The notes beneath the pieces were generated by a model. It was given only the letters and a program-made list of their open reading frames with translations. It was not told the DNA's origin and searched no databases. Shown here piece after piece: positions 1 to 10,769 of a stretch of DNA of 64,000 nt. The stretch lies in the NCBI GenBank assembly GCA_013115135.1, contig JABANP010000114.1, forward strand, positions 62,001 to 126,000, written 5' to 3'. Each line of letters begins with the position of its first letter. The first letter of the stretch is position 1. The translations under genes and the position numbers were made by a program. The DNA comes from Perkinsus olseni. Taxonomy: Eukaryota; Perkinsozoa; Perkinsida; Perkinsidae.

Positions 1-143
1 AAATTGATTGAAACGTGGCTAGCTGAGCATCATCAAAAGCAATCCCTTTTTCACTCCGTCGAGATGCCAAAACTGACAGCATCAGCGAACACTGGTTGCT
101 GGTGCGCCCGCCCTTCCCTACTAGATAGAAACCCATCTCCCAG

Positions 144-661
144 CATAACCTTGTCGACGCCTTCGACCTCCAGCAGCTCTCTGGCGACTCGAGGGCAGGT
201 ATTGCTGTCTCTCATGTAACTAAGAACCTTAGTCTAAAGTAGACCCGCTTCTTATACTCACTCCGGGCATTTGAGGTGATTGGCAGCCAAGCCCTAGCAC
301 CACCATCTGCCGTTCACTACTCGGTTAAAAACAGCCCGAAGCAAAAAATACAAATGTTCTATGATGACGAGGTTGCGACTTCTATGGAAATGTAAGAGGG
401 ATTCGCTAAGATGCTGAGCATATCTCGGAGAATTCAAGTGCTCCGTAACTGCTTACCCTGATCTAATACAACAGCGAAGCAACACTCACCTACGTCGCTG
501 ATCGCCGTCCGCCATTGGACGTGTCACCCTTCTTGAACGCCTCCGATGTGTACATCACCGCCAACGGATTTGGCGTGCTCTCCAAGACCACTCGCGGGGG
601 AGCTATTCGACAGAGGAGAAGCAACGAACGCCGCATACACAGTATCAACAGGTTCAAGTAA
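144..661 (+). CDS. 3' end of an unrecognised multi-exon gene
   Basis: Three exons can be read on the plus strand: about 144-198, 292-391 and 475-661, ending in TAA at 659-661. The last two join cleanly: exon 292-391 ends in phase 2 before GTAAGA, and exon 475 follows an AACAG acceptor and supplies the one base needed. The joined reading runs through FYDDEVATSME into EATLTYVADRRPPLDV and ends in a basic tail with RSNERRIHSINRFK. I do not recognise the family. The gene enters the window from the left, so its start and size are unknown. It converges with the monooxygenase-like gene on the other strand. An open frame at 1-110 (KLIETWLAEHH) may be an earlier exon, but its junction does not resolve. 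Confidence 0.55.
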
Positions 662-1195
662 ACTCAGACGGCGAAGAGCTATTTCCAAAGCTCGGCTATT
701 TTTCCACTCATCGTGAGAGAGGTCTCTGTCGAGAGTGATTCACTCATTTCCTGGCCGCCGCGCCACTTACATAACGCATCAACCGATATCGTCAGTCCAG
801 TAAAACCTACCCAGAAAAAAAGGTTTCCTGTATGAGCGAAACCTCCGCGAACAAAACCGAGTGCACTACGGTAGTGCAACTACCCTTATACTCATCTCGT
901 GCAGAGAGGAAAGGGAATCTGATTACAAGCGGACACGCAACACCCCTCCATTTCTCCGAGACGTTTCTCAGTAACATGCGACTTATATCCGAGAGGGAGA
1001 CGACTGACACGACGTCACACAATTTTTGTCTCCAATACTTCTAGACATATACCATCATCGTGGCTCGAAATACGAGATATACTTGTCGCGCTAGGAGCCA
1101 CTTTAGGCCCGACGAACAGCGGCTGACGATTCAAGCGAAATGAATGAATATTCGAAATATGTTACCGCGATTGTATAAAAACTAATTAATGACAC
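662..1195. other. Convergent intergenic region
   Basis: No supported gene. Short open frames on both strands here lack splice signals, family resemblance or a paralogue in the window. Confidence 0.4.
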
Positions 1196-2330
1196 TTAAT
1201 TCGCCGATCGAAGGGATCGCTTCCCACAAGGATAAAGGTCCTCATGTGACGAGAGGTGACATATCGATCGACCGCATGCGTCTAAGCCAGCAGTGCCCTT
1301 GCAGTAGGTACCAAAATAATCGTAGCAGAACTTCCCTGGGTTATCCAACCCTGTGCAGCCATGGTCCTGATACTGCTCGTACACGGACTTGGTAGTGCCT
1401 CCAGAGGCGGCAGTCGTGGGAGCACTAGGCGTTGTTGTGGGAGTTGGAGCAGCAGCAGGAGGGGGTGTAGTAGTAACAGCAGAACCGTCGCCAGAGACAG
1501 TAGTTTCAGTGGTCGTTGACGGGTCGTTGCTGCCACCATTGGCATTCTCGACGAGAACGTCCGCACATGCACCAAAGTAGAAAGGGCCAAACTTCCACAT
1601 CCAGTTGATAGTGTACTTGCCCGCGGCGTAGTCCTCTGGGATAGTGACATAACCAGAAGTGTCCTGAGAAGAATGGCCGTGGTGTGAAAACTCACAAGGC
1701 TAACCTACGAAGTCGCGATGGTAGGGCATGCAGCTATCAAGAACTGTGAAGTCGGTCCAGTCGGGGTCAGACTGGTACGGAGTGATACGGATCTCAACGC
1801 AAGTACCTAAAATTCGAGCAGATATTAGACGTGAAGAATAAGAACATCTCGAGGAGGGCGGTAAGGGGAGATATGATCTCACCTTCGGACTCGCCATTTT
1901 CTGCATGACCGTTGTTGCGCCACAAGATACGCAGCTTTTTGCCTGATACGAGGAATACAGCGAGTTGTGACGTAGCATGCAATACCAAACTCACCAGCAT
2001 TAACGACGGCCAAGTCATTGATGTTCGGAGCACCCGGTGAACCCGTTGCTCGGCAGGGACGCATGCTGCTCTCGGTCAACTCAATATTGTGGCGAGGGGC
2101 GAGGGCGCACTCCTCAAGGCTGGCCAATGGACACACGTATCTCTGAAAGCAAACCTGCTCACAGCAAAGCAGAGGCTTGGACTCACTGTGTAGTAATCGT
2201 CATCTAAACCGATGTAGCCCATGCGTGCCAGGCCCTCGTCCACATCGCCTTCGAGGTACCACATCCAACTGTGTGCATCGGCAGCGAAGAATAGGCCGAG
2301 AAGATATGTAGCGAATCCAAAGGAAGCCAT
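1196..2330 (-). CDS. Secreted copper monooxygenase (LPMO-like), copy A
   Basis: Five exons in one consistent frame: 2187-2330, 1995-2142, 1883-1942, 1709-1806 and 1196-1663, giving 305 residues. Residues 1-19 are a signal peptide; cleavage would leave His20 (DA|HSWMWYLEGD) as the mature N-terminus, the hallmark of lytic polysaccharide monooxygenases, where it forms half of the copper histidine brace. The second brace histidine is probably in CMPYH (exon 4). The core ends with NWMWKFGPFYFGACADV, resembling the closing strand of fungal and other LPMOs with its YxxCAD motif. A Thr/Pro-rich linker then leads to a Cys-rich module (HGCTGL, FCYDYFGTYC, ACGRSICH) that copy B shares and I do not recognise. 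Predicted role is oxidative cleavage of chitin or cellulose outside the cell; the exact AA family is not assigned. Its paralogue lies immediately upstream on the same strand. Confidence 0.8.
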
Positions 2331-2925
2331 CGGGTACTGTAGGAAAAAGACTTGTCTTAACTAGTCAGGAGGCTGCAAATCCCTCTTCGGAGTTCGATGA
2401 CATGCTCAAGTCAATCAGGAACTACGGAACAGAGCGAAACTGTAAGATACTCGAAGATGCTTATCTTTCGGCCGTTTCAGATTCCTTCAAAATCGCGCAA
2501 GCGCGCCACGAATCCGAGCTCTCGGCCAGCTCCCGAGGCCAAAATCCACACAAGAGCCCTCCATTGCGTGGGTTCTGGAACTCGACGCACAAACCGAGAG
2601 ATTGCCCAAGAACTCGGTGTTGCCGAAAGCCTTCTTACCCTCCCACAGTTAAACACAAAACTGCATTGAAGATTGAATCCAGATGAGATGGCACACTGGC
2701 GCGCATCATGCTTCACCGACAAAAAAAGCACACCATATTCACAAACGTCTTGAATTAACGAATTAGAGAAAGAAATCAGACCATTGAGCCACTTATGGAC
2801 AAGCAAAAATTAATGATTGAATTCGGCTAAATATCGATATGAATAACCTTATATACGGAGGGGTACTTTAGAGTGGTAAGAGGCTGTGAGAGATGAGTCT
2901 CGAGATGCCCGAGGACCCGATTCTG
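2331..2925. other. Spacer between LPMO-like copies
   Basis: Contains the presumed promoter of copy A and the 3' end of copy B. Several overlapping short open frames on both strands look non-coding: no splice-linked partner and no paralogue. Confidence 0.4.
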
Positions 2926-3933
2926 CTACCCTTCACGACGTAGTCTCCTACAAGGGCCCAACTCGCTGTGATCGGACTTATGACAAATATGGCGTCCGCA
3001 GTAATCAGCGCCAGCCGAGACCTTGCAATATGTGCCGTAGTACTCGTAGCAGAACTCACCAGGGTTCGCCAGGCCCGCGCAACCATGCTGCTTGTAGAGT
3101 TCAACGACGTTTTGAGCGCCAGCACTAGCAGGTGCCTTTGCAGGCGCAGGAGCTGATTGCTTCGTCACCGGCCTAGCAGTCGTCTCCATCACCACCGAGC
3201 CCACAGCGTTAGCGTTAGTGACCGCGATATCCGCACAAGTTGCGAAGTAGAAAGGGCCAAACTTCCACATCCAGTGTATAACGTACTTCCCGGAATAAGT
3301 CTCCGGGATAACCACAATAGCAGAAGTCTCGTGATGAGCGTGATACGGCAAACACAACTCCAGGATCTTGAAGTCACTCCAGTCGGGGTCAGCAGGAGTA
3401 TGGCGCGATGCGAACCTGGACGCAGGTACCTGGAAAAGTACTCTTATCGGTGCAGACAAGGGCCATTGCTACCATCAGACTCTCCGTGAGTATGGCCATT
3501 GTTCTTCCAGTAGATTCTCAGTGCCTTACCTGACACGTGACCGCTTGAGAAAGCTGTCGACCAAAGCTTGGCTTACCAGCAGTGACGGCTGCAATCTCCT
3601 CAACATTGGGCGCGCCTGGAGAGCCGCTCACCCGGCACGGACGCAAGCTGCTCTGATCGAGCATTATCTCATGCTTGGGCTCGAGGAAGCACTCCTCGAG
3701 GGATCTCAAAGGACAGATGTACCGCTGAACAGAACCGGAGTTGTAAATAACTACAATAAAGGAGAGCTTACCGTGAAGTAGTCGTCATCGGGGCCAGATA
3801 TCCCCATCCTGGGATAACCGTCTTCGATGTCACCTTCTAGATAGAACATCCAACTGTGTCCAGTCGCGTAATGAATTATCGCACCAAGCACAAGTGCTCG
3901 CGAGAGCGCGTTTCTGAAGGTAAGGGATGCCAT
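2926..3933 (-). pseudogene. LPMO-like copy B with a one-base frame break
   Basis: Tandem paralogue of copy A. Exons are 3772-3933 (an in-frame ATG at 3951 would add six residues), 3577-3724, 3473-3529 and 2926-3429. The signal peptide ends in ATG|HSWMFYLEGD, so the N-terminal histidine is kept. Exon 2 has the same length (148 nt) and phase as in copy A. Exon 4 carries one extra base: after GTCVQVRIAPYS the spliced frame hits TGA near 3393, whereas the +1 frame continues with ADPDWSDFKILELCLPYH through FGPFYFATCADI to a stop at 2926. All catalytic motifs survive on the two sides of the break. Copy B also lacks the 45-base intron that copy A has right after PYHRDF. It is either a recent pseudogene or an intact gene with a sequencing indel. 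Confidence 0.7.
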
Positions 3934-5877
3934 GGAAGATGTACTGGGCAAATCAGAGAGCCTAGAGGTGGGTGAGCTTCAGGGAACACTCAGTCCCCGC
4001 ATTAGCCCACCGGGAGAGTAACAACAGTTTCGCAGCAACAGCAGCCGTTTCGACGACCCGCAGTGAGTTAGCGCGCGCCCCGGTCCGGGGTGTCCGTTCT
4101 CGGTTCTCTCAGGCGGGATGGCTTGACGTCAAGCGATCATCGTCACTAGATCTCGCGTGATGCTCAACACACTTCGCGTATTGCTACTGGACTCTTCAGC
4201 GAAGAGTCTTCACCGTAGCAATGAACGTGAACTCTAGAAACATGAATGTATTACGGATACGCCAATTCGGCGTCGCCAAACAGCTCAGATGTGTGAATAT
4301 AACAGACTAGTCCCCCAGGGCCATAGCGCCACATGAGGAACGAAACGTTCATAACCGCCACCGAATCTTTCTCTGCGCGCTTATCCACCCGAATGTTAGC
4401 GGCGAAACTGAAACTGTAAACGCACCCTCCCTCAACCGATGATACTCCGACCAGGCTTTGGCCAGTAGTGATTCCTATCGATGAGTTCCGAGGCTTTCCT
4501 CAACATAACGTTTGCGAGGTGAACCGGATGTGAAGTACGCTGTACCTTACTCAGGCTGCCATGTACCTTACTCGTACGACTCAGAGCATCCCGCCAACGA
4601 CCAGTCAGCAGCATTTCCGGCCACTCTCTAACCGCAGAGGCTGTGAGGGTCGCCTACTTTCCGAGAAACCGGATAATTCATTAGTGTGAGGCTCGCTGCT
4701 TCTTCAAGTCCTATCACGTCACCTCTTCGCCTGCTTCCCTTCAGGAAACAGAATGGTCCACCGCGCCGGACAAGTTCGAAGACCGGACCAGCTCTCGGTG
4801 GTCGGCCCGCCGTGTTAGAACGTGATGGTATCTGAACGGCTGCTGGCATACGCAGGTCACCCAGCCCAGACGCATCTCAGAAGTTCACACACACAGTCCC
4901 CGATTGATAACCCCATTTACTTTGGAAGCGTCGTGCCCGGGAGTCCCGCGCCCGGGACGGAATCTAGCTGGACGCTTGCGCACGAGGACTCTGCCAAGGT
5001 GCCAGGAGTCGCTCTGGCACCTCACTCACTCTCTGTCACTCTGGTCAGGAGTCCTGAGGAGTCACTCTGCACAGGCTAGGAGTATCGGTGACTCACGTCT
5101 GCTTGGCAGAGAGCCTAGCAGAATCTGCTAAGGGCCCGACTCTCACTTCCGGAGGACAAGAAGGCATGAATAGTCCAAATAACGCGAAATGATGGAGACT
5201 CGTACAGGCGGTAACCGCCGCAACAAGTGCACCAATTGACGAAGGGTGCCCGGCGGAAGCTCTCTGCGACGTACAGCTTGGCGCTCTAGCCTGGAACTTC
5301 CAACATGAAAGCCGTGGGGCCTCAAATTAGAATAGGTCCGAACTAACAGTGTTTTCTCATGAACTCGACCCCGTTCAACCAGCCTCACCATGAACTTTCG
5401 AGGCGGGAAGATTCCCGCTGGGAAGTTCCCGGAGCCTTCTCCTGAGGGATCAGCAGCCCGCAGACAGCATAGAGTGTTTCATGTAAAAAATTTCATCGGT
5501 GTGAAAGCCTTGCATCTCTCAGACCTGTGACTTCCACTACCTGCCCTTCACCCCCTGCCTTTATCTCGGTTGTCTTCCCGAATCAGGAAAACCACGGCCG
5601 CAGCATCAAGCGATGATGTGGTAGAGTTTCCACGGACGTCGACTCAAAGCTAAACTCGAACAAACGTGCCAGAGCTCAACGCAGTCTCAATCAGGGTCAC
5701 CCTCTCACTTTGAACACAACCCCGTCGCTCCACAACATCACATCGGAACGACATCCGGATACTTGAGTGACACGCGAGTCTTTAAATAGTACGAAAACTC
5801 GGGGTAAGAATCGCGTACAAGAGTGGCTCACATGCAACCCTCGGCACAAACACAGCGTAAGCTCTAGTAGAGCCCTC
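3934..5877. other. Gene-poor spacer, no supported feature
   Basis: Upstream of copy B and downstream of the next gene. Open frames at 4822-5131 and elsewhere are short, overlap each other on both strands and show no splice structure or paralogue in the window. An inverted GCCCGGGAGTCCCGCGCCCGGG stretch near 4937 is only local GC palindromicity. Confidence 0.35.
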
Positions 5878-7449
5878 CTAGAGGATTACTCTAGAGGAGT
5901 AGTACTCCTTTCTTGGAACAACTTGACGTAGCATCAAGTGGACCGTCGAAGTAGCTGCACCCTGGCGGTGTCTCCTGGCATCGAACATGAAGAACCATTC
6001 ACCGGCTGCCCTTCGACAAATTCGAAATGAACTTGGATAAACATAATTGAATTTCAGAGAATCTTTGAAGATGAACATATCCGAGTCGTGAAATTTTGCC
6101 GAAAAATCGAGGTGGAGGCAATCCCCGAAAAACACCGCAGTCTCCTCAGAGAACTGCATCTCAAACCCCTTGAATTTCGCCGTCAACTGAACTCGGCGTT
6201 GTCCAGTCTGTAATTCACTTCTGATCTCCACGGTAACCCTCTCGAGCGGTGCAACGTCAACGTTTGTCGTCTCGTATTGTCCATCAGGTAATACAGCCCA
6301 TCCTTCGACAACCCCACTACGATCGTACTCTCCACTTGAAGGTATAATTGTCGATATCGAACTATGTTCCGGAGGTGGCAGAGGGCCTCCATAATGTCCA
6401 GGCCATAATTCGGCGTGAAGCGGTGAAGAGTATAATCCGCTGTGATCGTACTCTCCACCGAAAGGTATGATCGATGCTGTTGAGCTATCCTCCGGAAATT
6501 CCAGAGGACCTCCATAATAACCAGGCCATAATTCGGCATGAGGCCGTAAATAGTATGCTCCTTGTGCTTCAACTGCTGAGTCAATCCAATCAACGCCCTG
6601 CTGGGCGGTGGTGTTGAACCCAACAGGTGCTGGTTGAGCGGTGGTCGGCAGTCCGAATGACGGTATGGCTGCGTCATCGACAGAACTCCAAACCTCCTCT
6701 TCTCGGCTGCCGGGAAACCCGCCACCGAGTACGCTTGCATCCAGCGGCGTTTCTACTGCTCTGTCAAAAGGCGTTTGCAGTCCATCCTTGGACACTGGAT
6801 GGGAGATACGTTCCTTCGCTCGCTCTAAAACGCCTGCGGTACCCTCATTCGCCGATATTTGGCGGGCTAATTGAAAACTGTAATGGTAAAGCTCTCGTTC
6901 CGTCGTCCCAAGATTCACGGAATGGGGAATCTCTCGTTCCCTCGGCCCGAGACCAACGACAAGACCTAACTCGGTTTGGCAGATGATGAGGTGGCCCCCC
7001 TTGCCAAGTCTCCCCTGAAATTCCGTCAACTTCAAGAAGCTGTAGAACGCTCCCATGAAAACGCCCACGCGCACTAGAGAGGAGCCGTGGAAACAATTTG
7101 GCTGCCGATCAACTCTCAGAGCACCAAATCCCCGCAGGGATCTTGCACTTACATTGTGATACCATACGAGCTCTAATGGATCACTGCTGAAAGGCCTATG
7201 GCCGGCTAGTGCCTCTTGACGCTCTAGAAAACCGAAAGTAGCCATCTGCCCTCTCGGACCGTCCCAAACCACCATCTCGAAGTCGACGAGATTTGGAAGC
7301 TCAGGACACACTCCACCTTCGTTCGGTGCGACGGCCTTGTACGTCCCCGCTGGGAGATGTTCGGGTTGAACATATTGTATTGGTCCTCTCGTTCTCCCAC
7401 TCGATACGCATACGGGGCTCAATAAATAGAGTAGCGGAGAGAACTTCAT
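5878..7449 (-). CDS. Lineage-specific secreted protein, family 1 member 1
   Basis: A single-exon frame of 523 residues. It begins MKFSPLLYLLSPVC, a short hydrophobic signal, followed by YVQPEHLPAGTYKAV and GGVCPELPNLVDFEMVV, all strongly shared with the gene at 7919-9283. The middle holds a direct internal repeat of about 45 residues built around LWPGYYGGPL and LWPGHYGGPL, then a conserved C-terminal part (LHLDFSAKF, FRICRRAAGEWFFMFD). I do not recognise a domain. The start is chosen because it aligns with the paralogue's start and because the DNA just upstream (GATGTGAGAGACGGAAAA) is also conserved between the two copies. Probably an extracellular or surface protein of this lineage; function unknown. 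Confidence 0.75.
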   Translation of the reverse strand: MKFSPLLYLLSPVCVSSGRTRGPIQYVQPEHLPAGTYKAVAPNEGGVCPELPNLVDFEMVVWDGPRGQMATFGFLERQEALAGHRPFSSDPLELVWYHNVSARSLRGFGALRVDRQPNCFHGSSLVRVGVFMGAFYSFLKLTEFQGRLGKGGHLIICQTELGLVVGLGPREREIPHSVNLGTTERELYHYSFQLARQISANEGTAGVLERAKERISHPVSKDGLQTPFDRAVETPLDASVLGGGFPGSREEEVWSSVDDAAIPSFGLPTTAQPAPVGFNTTAQQGVDWIDSAVEAQGAYYLRPHAELWPGYYGGPLEFPEDSSTASIIPFGGEYDHSGLYSSPLHAELWPGHYGGPLPPPEHSSISTIIPSSGEYDRSGVVEGWAVLPDGQYETTNVDVAPLERVTVEIRSELQTGQRRVQLTAKFKGFEMQFSEETAVFFGDCLHLDFSAKFHDSDMFIFKDSLKFNYVYPSSFRICRRAAGEWFFMFDARRHRQGAATSTVHLMLRQVVPRKEYYSSRVIL

Positions 7450-7918
7450 GGCGAGATGTGAGAGACGGAAAACTTCTTAAAGAAAATACTCCCAAAGAAG
7501 GATGCGACTCGCCAGTGCCAAGTTCCAGGCACTACCCAGCTACGCGATCACGACCTTTGAACCCGAGTTCAGAGTCCGAAAACGCCCCGATTTTGCGAGA
7601 TGAAGATTTCCGGAACACCCCTCACTTGCATTCTGTCTAGCTGCCCCTGTCCTCCCCGGAGCATGCCGGGCTGAACGGGTTCTTCAGCTTCCAAAGCAAG
7701 TCTCGCTGAGCAGAACCTGTCAACCATGAATGACAGTTCTCCAGCAACGCAAACACAACCCTCCCACTCAACCACGGACAACATCAATAAATGAACGTCA
7801 ACTGCGACGAGGGCAGTGATATCGAAAGAGTCCACAACTGCGGACCCGGTAGTCCGGTGGCTCAATTGTTTACTAGTCTAGCCTGGAGGTGCCCACATGC
7901 AAAGCGTGGGGGTGAACG

Positions 7919-9283
7919 CTATGCTTCGTCGCCCCTCGGTTGCTCGACTTTGTGGAGCCTCAGCTGGACTGTTGTGCTCGACAAACCCTCAGAATATCCA
8001 CTGGTATCGAACATGAGAACCAATTCTCCGCCTTCTTTGTGACAAATTCGAAATGAAGCGAAGGATACATAGTCCAACTTCAGGGCATCTCTGAAGATGA
8101 TCGTTTCGGGGTCCAGGGCTTCCTTCGAGAAATCAAGCTGGAGGCATCCTTCCCGCCACACCGCACTCTCTTCGCACAGACGCACCTCATAGTGTTGGAA
8201 ATCGACGACTAGCTCAACTCGAGGATGATCAGTCTGCTCCGTTCTGATGTTCACTGACAACATCTTGAGCTGATCAAAACCAGTTTCGTTTGCTGTCTCG
8301 TACAGTCCATCAATTATACCTGACGATGCTTCACCGCTATACTCGCGCCCACTTCCTCCGTTCAAAGGGTCGGTAGTCGATCCGATAGGTAGCGGTGCGT
8401 GATATTCACCTAGCGATTCAAGCACAAATTCGAGCAATTCGTCGTCCGAGTGAGCTCCGGTGTTGAGCTCTGGAGGTGGTGAATTAACGGCTTTCAGACC
8501 TTCCAACAGAGGCAAGGCAGCATCATTCGCAGAATTCGACATTCCATTATACTGGATTTGGAACCCCTCGGCATCAGGGAAAGAGCTAGCTAGATGATGA
8601 TCCATACCGACAGAAGCCTCTTCAGCTCTCCTAGGACGTTTTGGTGGTGTGGCTTCAAACCCCGCCCGGGGTGGACCTTCCAGACTGTCCTTTGGCAAGG
8701 CAGCAATTTCCCTCACATTAGCTGATTGCAGTTCCAGCTTGAAACCGTAATCAGAAGATATCCAGCTCCCGTGCTTGTCTCTATTTGCTCCGATACCAAC
8801 GATCAGACCGAGCTCTGTTTGGCAGAATATGAGCTGCGAGTACAGTAGTGATGGTAACCTCAAAGACAGACTGGTGTAGAACTTTGAGACGAATTCAGAA
8901 GCCTCAGATCGAGGTTCAATGCGGAAGCATTTTGGAAGCTTCCAAATCTCCAACGATCCAAACCGCTTCAACGATTTCACAGTTCCTTGGCTATACAATT
9001 TCAATTCAAATATATCTTCGCAGCTGATAGGCGCCTGGCCGGCTAGTGTTGCCGTGCGTTTCCGGAAACTGAATGTGGCCACTTGACCTTCTAAACCACC
9101 CCGAACCACCATCTCGAAGTCGATGAGATCAGGAAGCTCGGGACATACTCCTCCGCCGTTCTGTTTGGTGGCATTGTACGTCCCCGCTGGGAGCATGGCA
9201 GGTTGAACATATCTGTCTGTTTTCGATCTGCCACTGGACTCACACACGGGGCTCAATAGGTATAGCAGCGAAGAGGGTCTCAT
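7919..9283 (-). CDS. Lineage-specific secreted protein, family 1 member 2
   Basis: Single-exon frame of 454 residues. An upstream in-frame ATG at 9448 exists, but MRPSSLLYLLSPVC at 9283 matches the paralogue's start and signal peptide, so the extra 55 residues are taken as untranslated. Shared blocks with the 5878-7449 protein: YVQPAMLPAGTYNAT, GGVCPELPDLIDFEMVV, ICQTELGL (as FCQTELGLIVG), CLQLDFS, FRICHKEGGELVLMFD. It lacks the LWPG repeats of its neighbour, so the middle of the protein is where the copies diverge. Unknown function; inferred to be exported. The two genes and the broken third copy form a head-to-tail tandem array. Confidence 0.75.
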   Translation of the reverse strand: MRPSSLLYLLSPVCESSGRSKTDRYVQPAMLPAGTYNATKQNGGGVCPELPDLIDFEMVVRGGLEGQVATFSFRKRTATLAGQAPISCEDIFELKLYSQGTVKSLKRFGSLEIWKLPKCFRIEPRSEASEFVSKFYTSLSLRLPSLLYSQLIFCQTELGLIVGIGANRDKHGSWISSDYGFKLELQSANVREIAALPKDSLEGPPRAGFEATPPKRPRRAEEASVGMDHHLASSFPDAEGFQIQYNGMSNSANDAALPLLEGLKAVNSPPPELNTGAHSDDELLEFVLESLGEYHAPLPIGSTTDPLNGGSGREYSGEASSGIIDGLYETANETGFDQLKMLSVNIRTEQTDHPRVELVVDFQHYEVRLCEESAVWREGCLQLDFSKEALDPETIIFRDALKLDYVSFASFRICHKEGGELVLMFDTSGYSEGLSSTTVQLRLHKVEQPRGDEA

Positions 9284-9826
9284 TACAAGATGTGAAAGAC
9301 GGAGAATTCCTACCACAGAATGCACCCACAGAAGGATGCGTCTCGGCGCTCCGCCATGGCGACATTTGAAGTTCAGTGTCCGGAAACCCCCGGATTTCCG
9401 ACGATTGCATTCATCATTCTCGCCCCATGATAGTATTCCTATCACCATTCTCGTGACTGTATCTTCACCGCACTCGAATATCCTGGGAACTATCTCCAGT
9501 TGAAGGAAGTTGGGAACTGCAGAGACACTAAATGCCAGTCTCGCTCCCTCAGTAATCCTACGCGGATGATGTGCTCTAATTCAACAGGCATTGTAATGAT
9601 GATAATGCTGCTTAGAGCGTCCCATAATAGCGCACGAGAGTACGGAATTCCGTCCACTGCTGACGGGAAGCGCACCACACTTTGATCGATATTATCGATT
9701 CGATAATGCGGCCTCCCGAAATCTTGCAGCATCAGCACCCTCGGTGAATCTCAAGAAATTTTTCTGTTGAATATATATCGCCTCGCATGGTGGCACAGCT
9801 GAACTCTGTACAACGAGGCCCAGAAA

Positions 9827-9989
9827 CTACGAACCGTAGTCTCTGCGTCTCCTAGTACTGAAAGTGATCAATGGGCACCTTGTGCATACGAAGGCGCCAT
9901 TACTGACCACCATCTCTACAAGACCTGAGAGCTCGGGACACACTCCACCTCCTTTCTGTTCTACGGCCTTGTAGTTCCCCGCAAAGAGC
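9827..9989 (-). pseudogene. Broken third copy of the family 1 secreted protein
   Basis: On the minus strand the frame reads NMLFAGNYKAV, then GGGVCPELSGLVEMVV, matching the N-terminal block of the two full genes, and stops after about 50 further residues. Compared with the full copies two residues are missing before EMVV, and nothing after this block is retained. The part that should precede it (signal peptide and YVQP) is replaced by a minisatellite. Upstream DNA near 10340-10400 resembles that near 9640-9700 (a GAATTCCGTCCA block then GATCGATAT), so flanks were duplicated as well. Judged a truncated relic. Confidence 0.7.
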
Positions 9990-10217
9990 ATGTTGGGTCT
10001 GCAGAGCGTGTCGCAGCGAGGATGTTGGGTCTGTAGAGCGTGTCGCTGCGAGGATGTTGGGTCTGTAGAGCGTGTCGCTGCGAGGATGTTGGGTCTGTAG
10101 AGCGTGTCGCTGCGAGGATGTTGGGTCTGTAGAGGGTGTCGCTGCGAGGATGTTGGGTCTGTAGAGCGTGTCGCAGCGAGGATGTTGGGTCTGTAGAGCG
10201 TGTCGCAGCGAGGATGT
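9990..10217. repeat. 32-bp minisatellite, about seven copies
   Basis: The unit starting ATGTTGGGTCTGTAGAGCGT recurs at 9990, 10022, 10054, 10086, 10118, 10150 and 10182, exactly 32 bp apart, with a partial eighth copy. Copies differ mainly at one site (CGCTGC or CGCAGC). Because 32 is not a multiple of three, the array cycles through frames, yet at least two minus-strand frames stay open across it and read into the gene relic. It sits precisely where the secreted protein's N-terminus should be. Confidence 0.95.
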
Positions 10218-10769
10218 CTGAGGTTGATGTCGGCGCCCACTGCCATTTTCCAGCAAGCTACTTCCGATGACAATTGAGTGGGAGAAACATCACTGATGTT
10301 ACATCAGTATTATAAACCGCCAACTGAAGATACCCACAGAAGCGCACGAAAATGAGGAATTCCGTCCATTCAAGATAGCACGCACATGGATTTTTGATCG
10401 ATATACGCGCCTCGGTCGGAGGCTCACACTAGATATCCTCCGAAAAACCTGCGACTGCGGCGTGCCATTATTCACACTTTATGCAGAAGCACCCTGTTGA
10501 GGATCGTAGTGAAACTTCCCTTCAACAGAAGATCACAGCGGAGCAACTCGCTCGTTCCGCCCAATGCGGACATGTTCCAAGGCGGAGCGAAGCGCCCCGA
10601 AGGATCCCTGAACAAGCAGCATCTTACGATCTATCGATATCCAACGCTAGTTCGAACGATCACCATGCTCGCCACCCACACGCCAAACCACTTCTCTGAA
10701 TCAACATACACGTCTAGGGGTTGAACACCGCCCGCACCAAAATGGATCCCCAACCAAAACACAGTCGAG
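10218..10769. other. Spacer before the Der gene 3' end
   Basis: No supported gene. The first 200 bases carry duplicated flank of the family 1 array. Confidence 0.4.

Noticed and set aside
9284..9448. 55-residue N-terminal extension of the 7919-9283 gene
   Set aside because: The paralogue starts at the inner Met, which is followed by a signal peptide.
9827..10273. A 148-residue repeat protein (ILAATRSTDPTSS-type)
   Set aside because: The open frame results from a 32-bp minisatellite fused to a truncated gene copy; no start or signal peptide.
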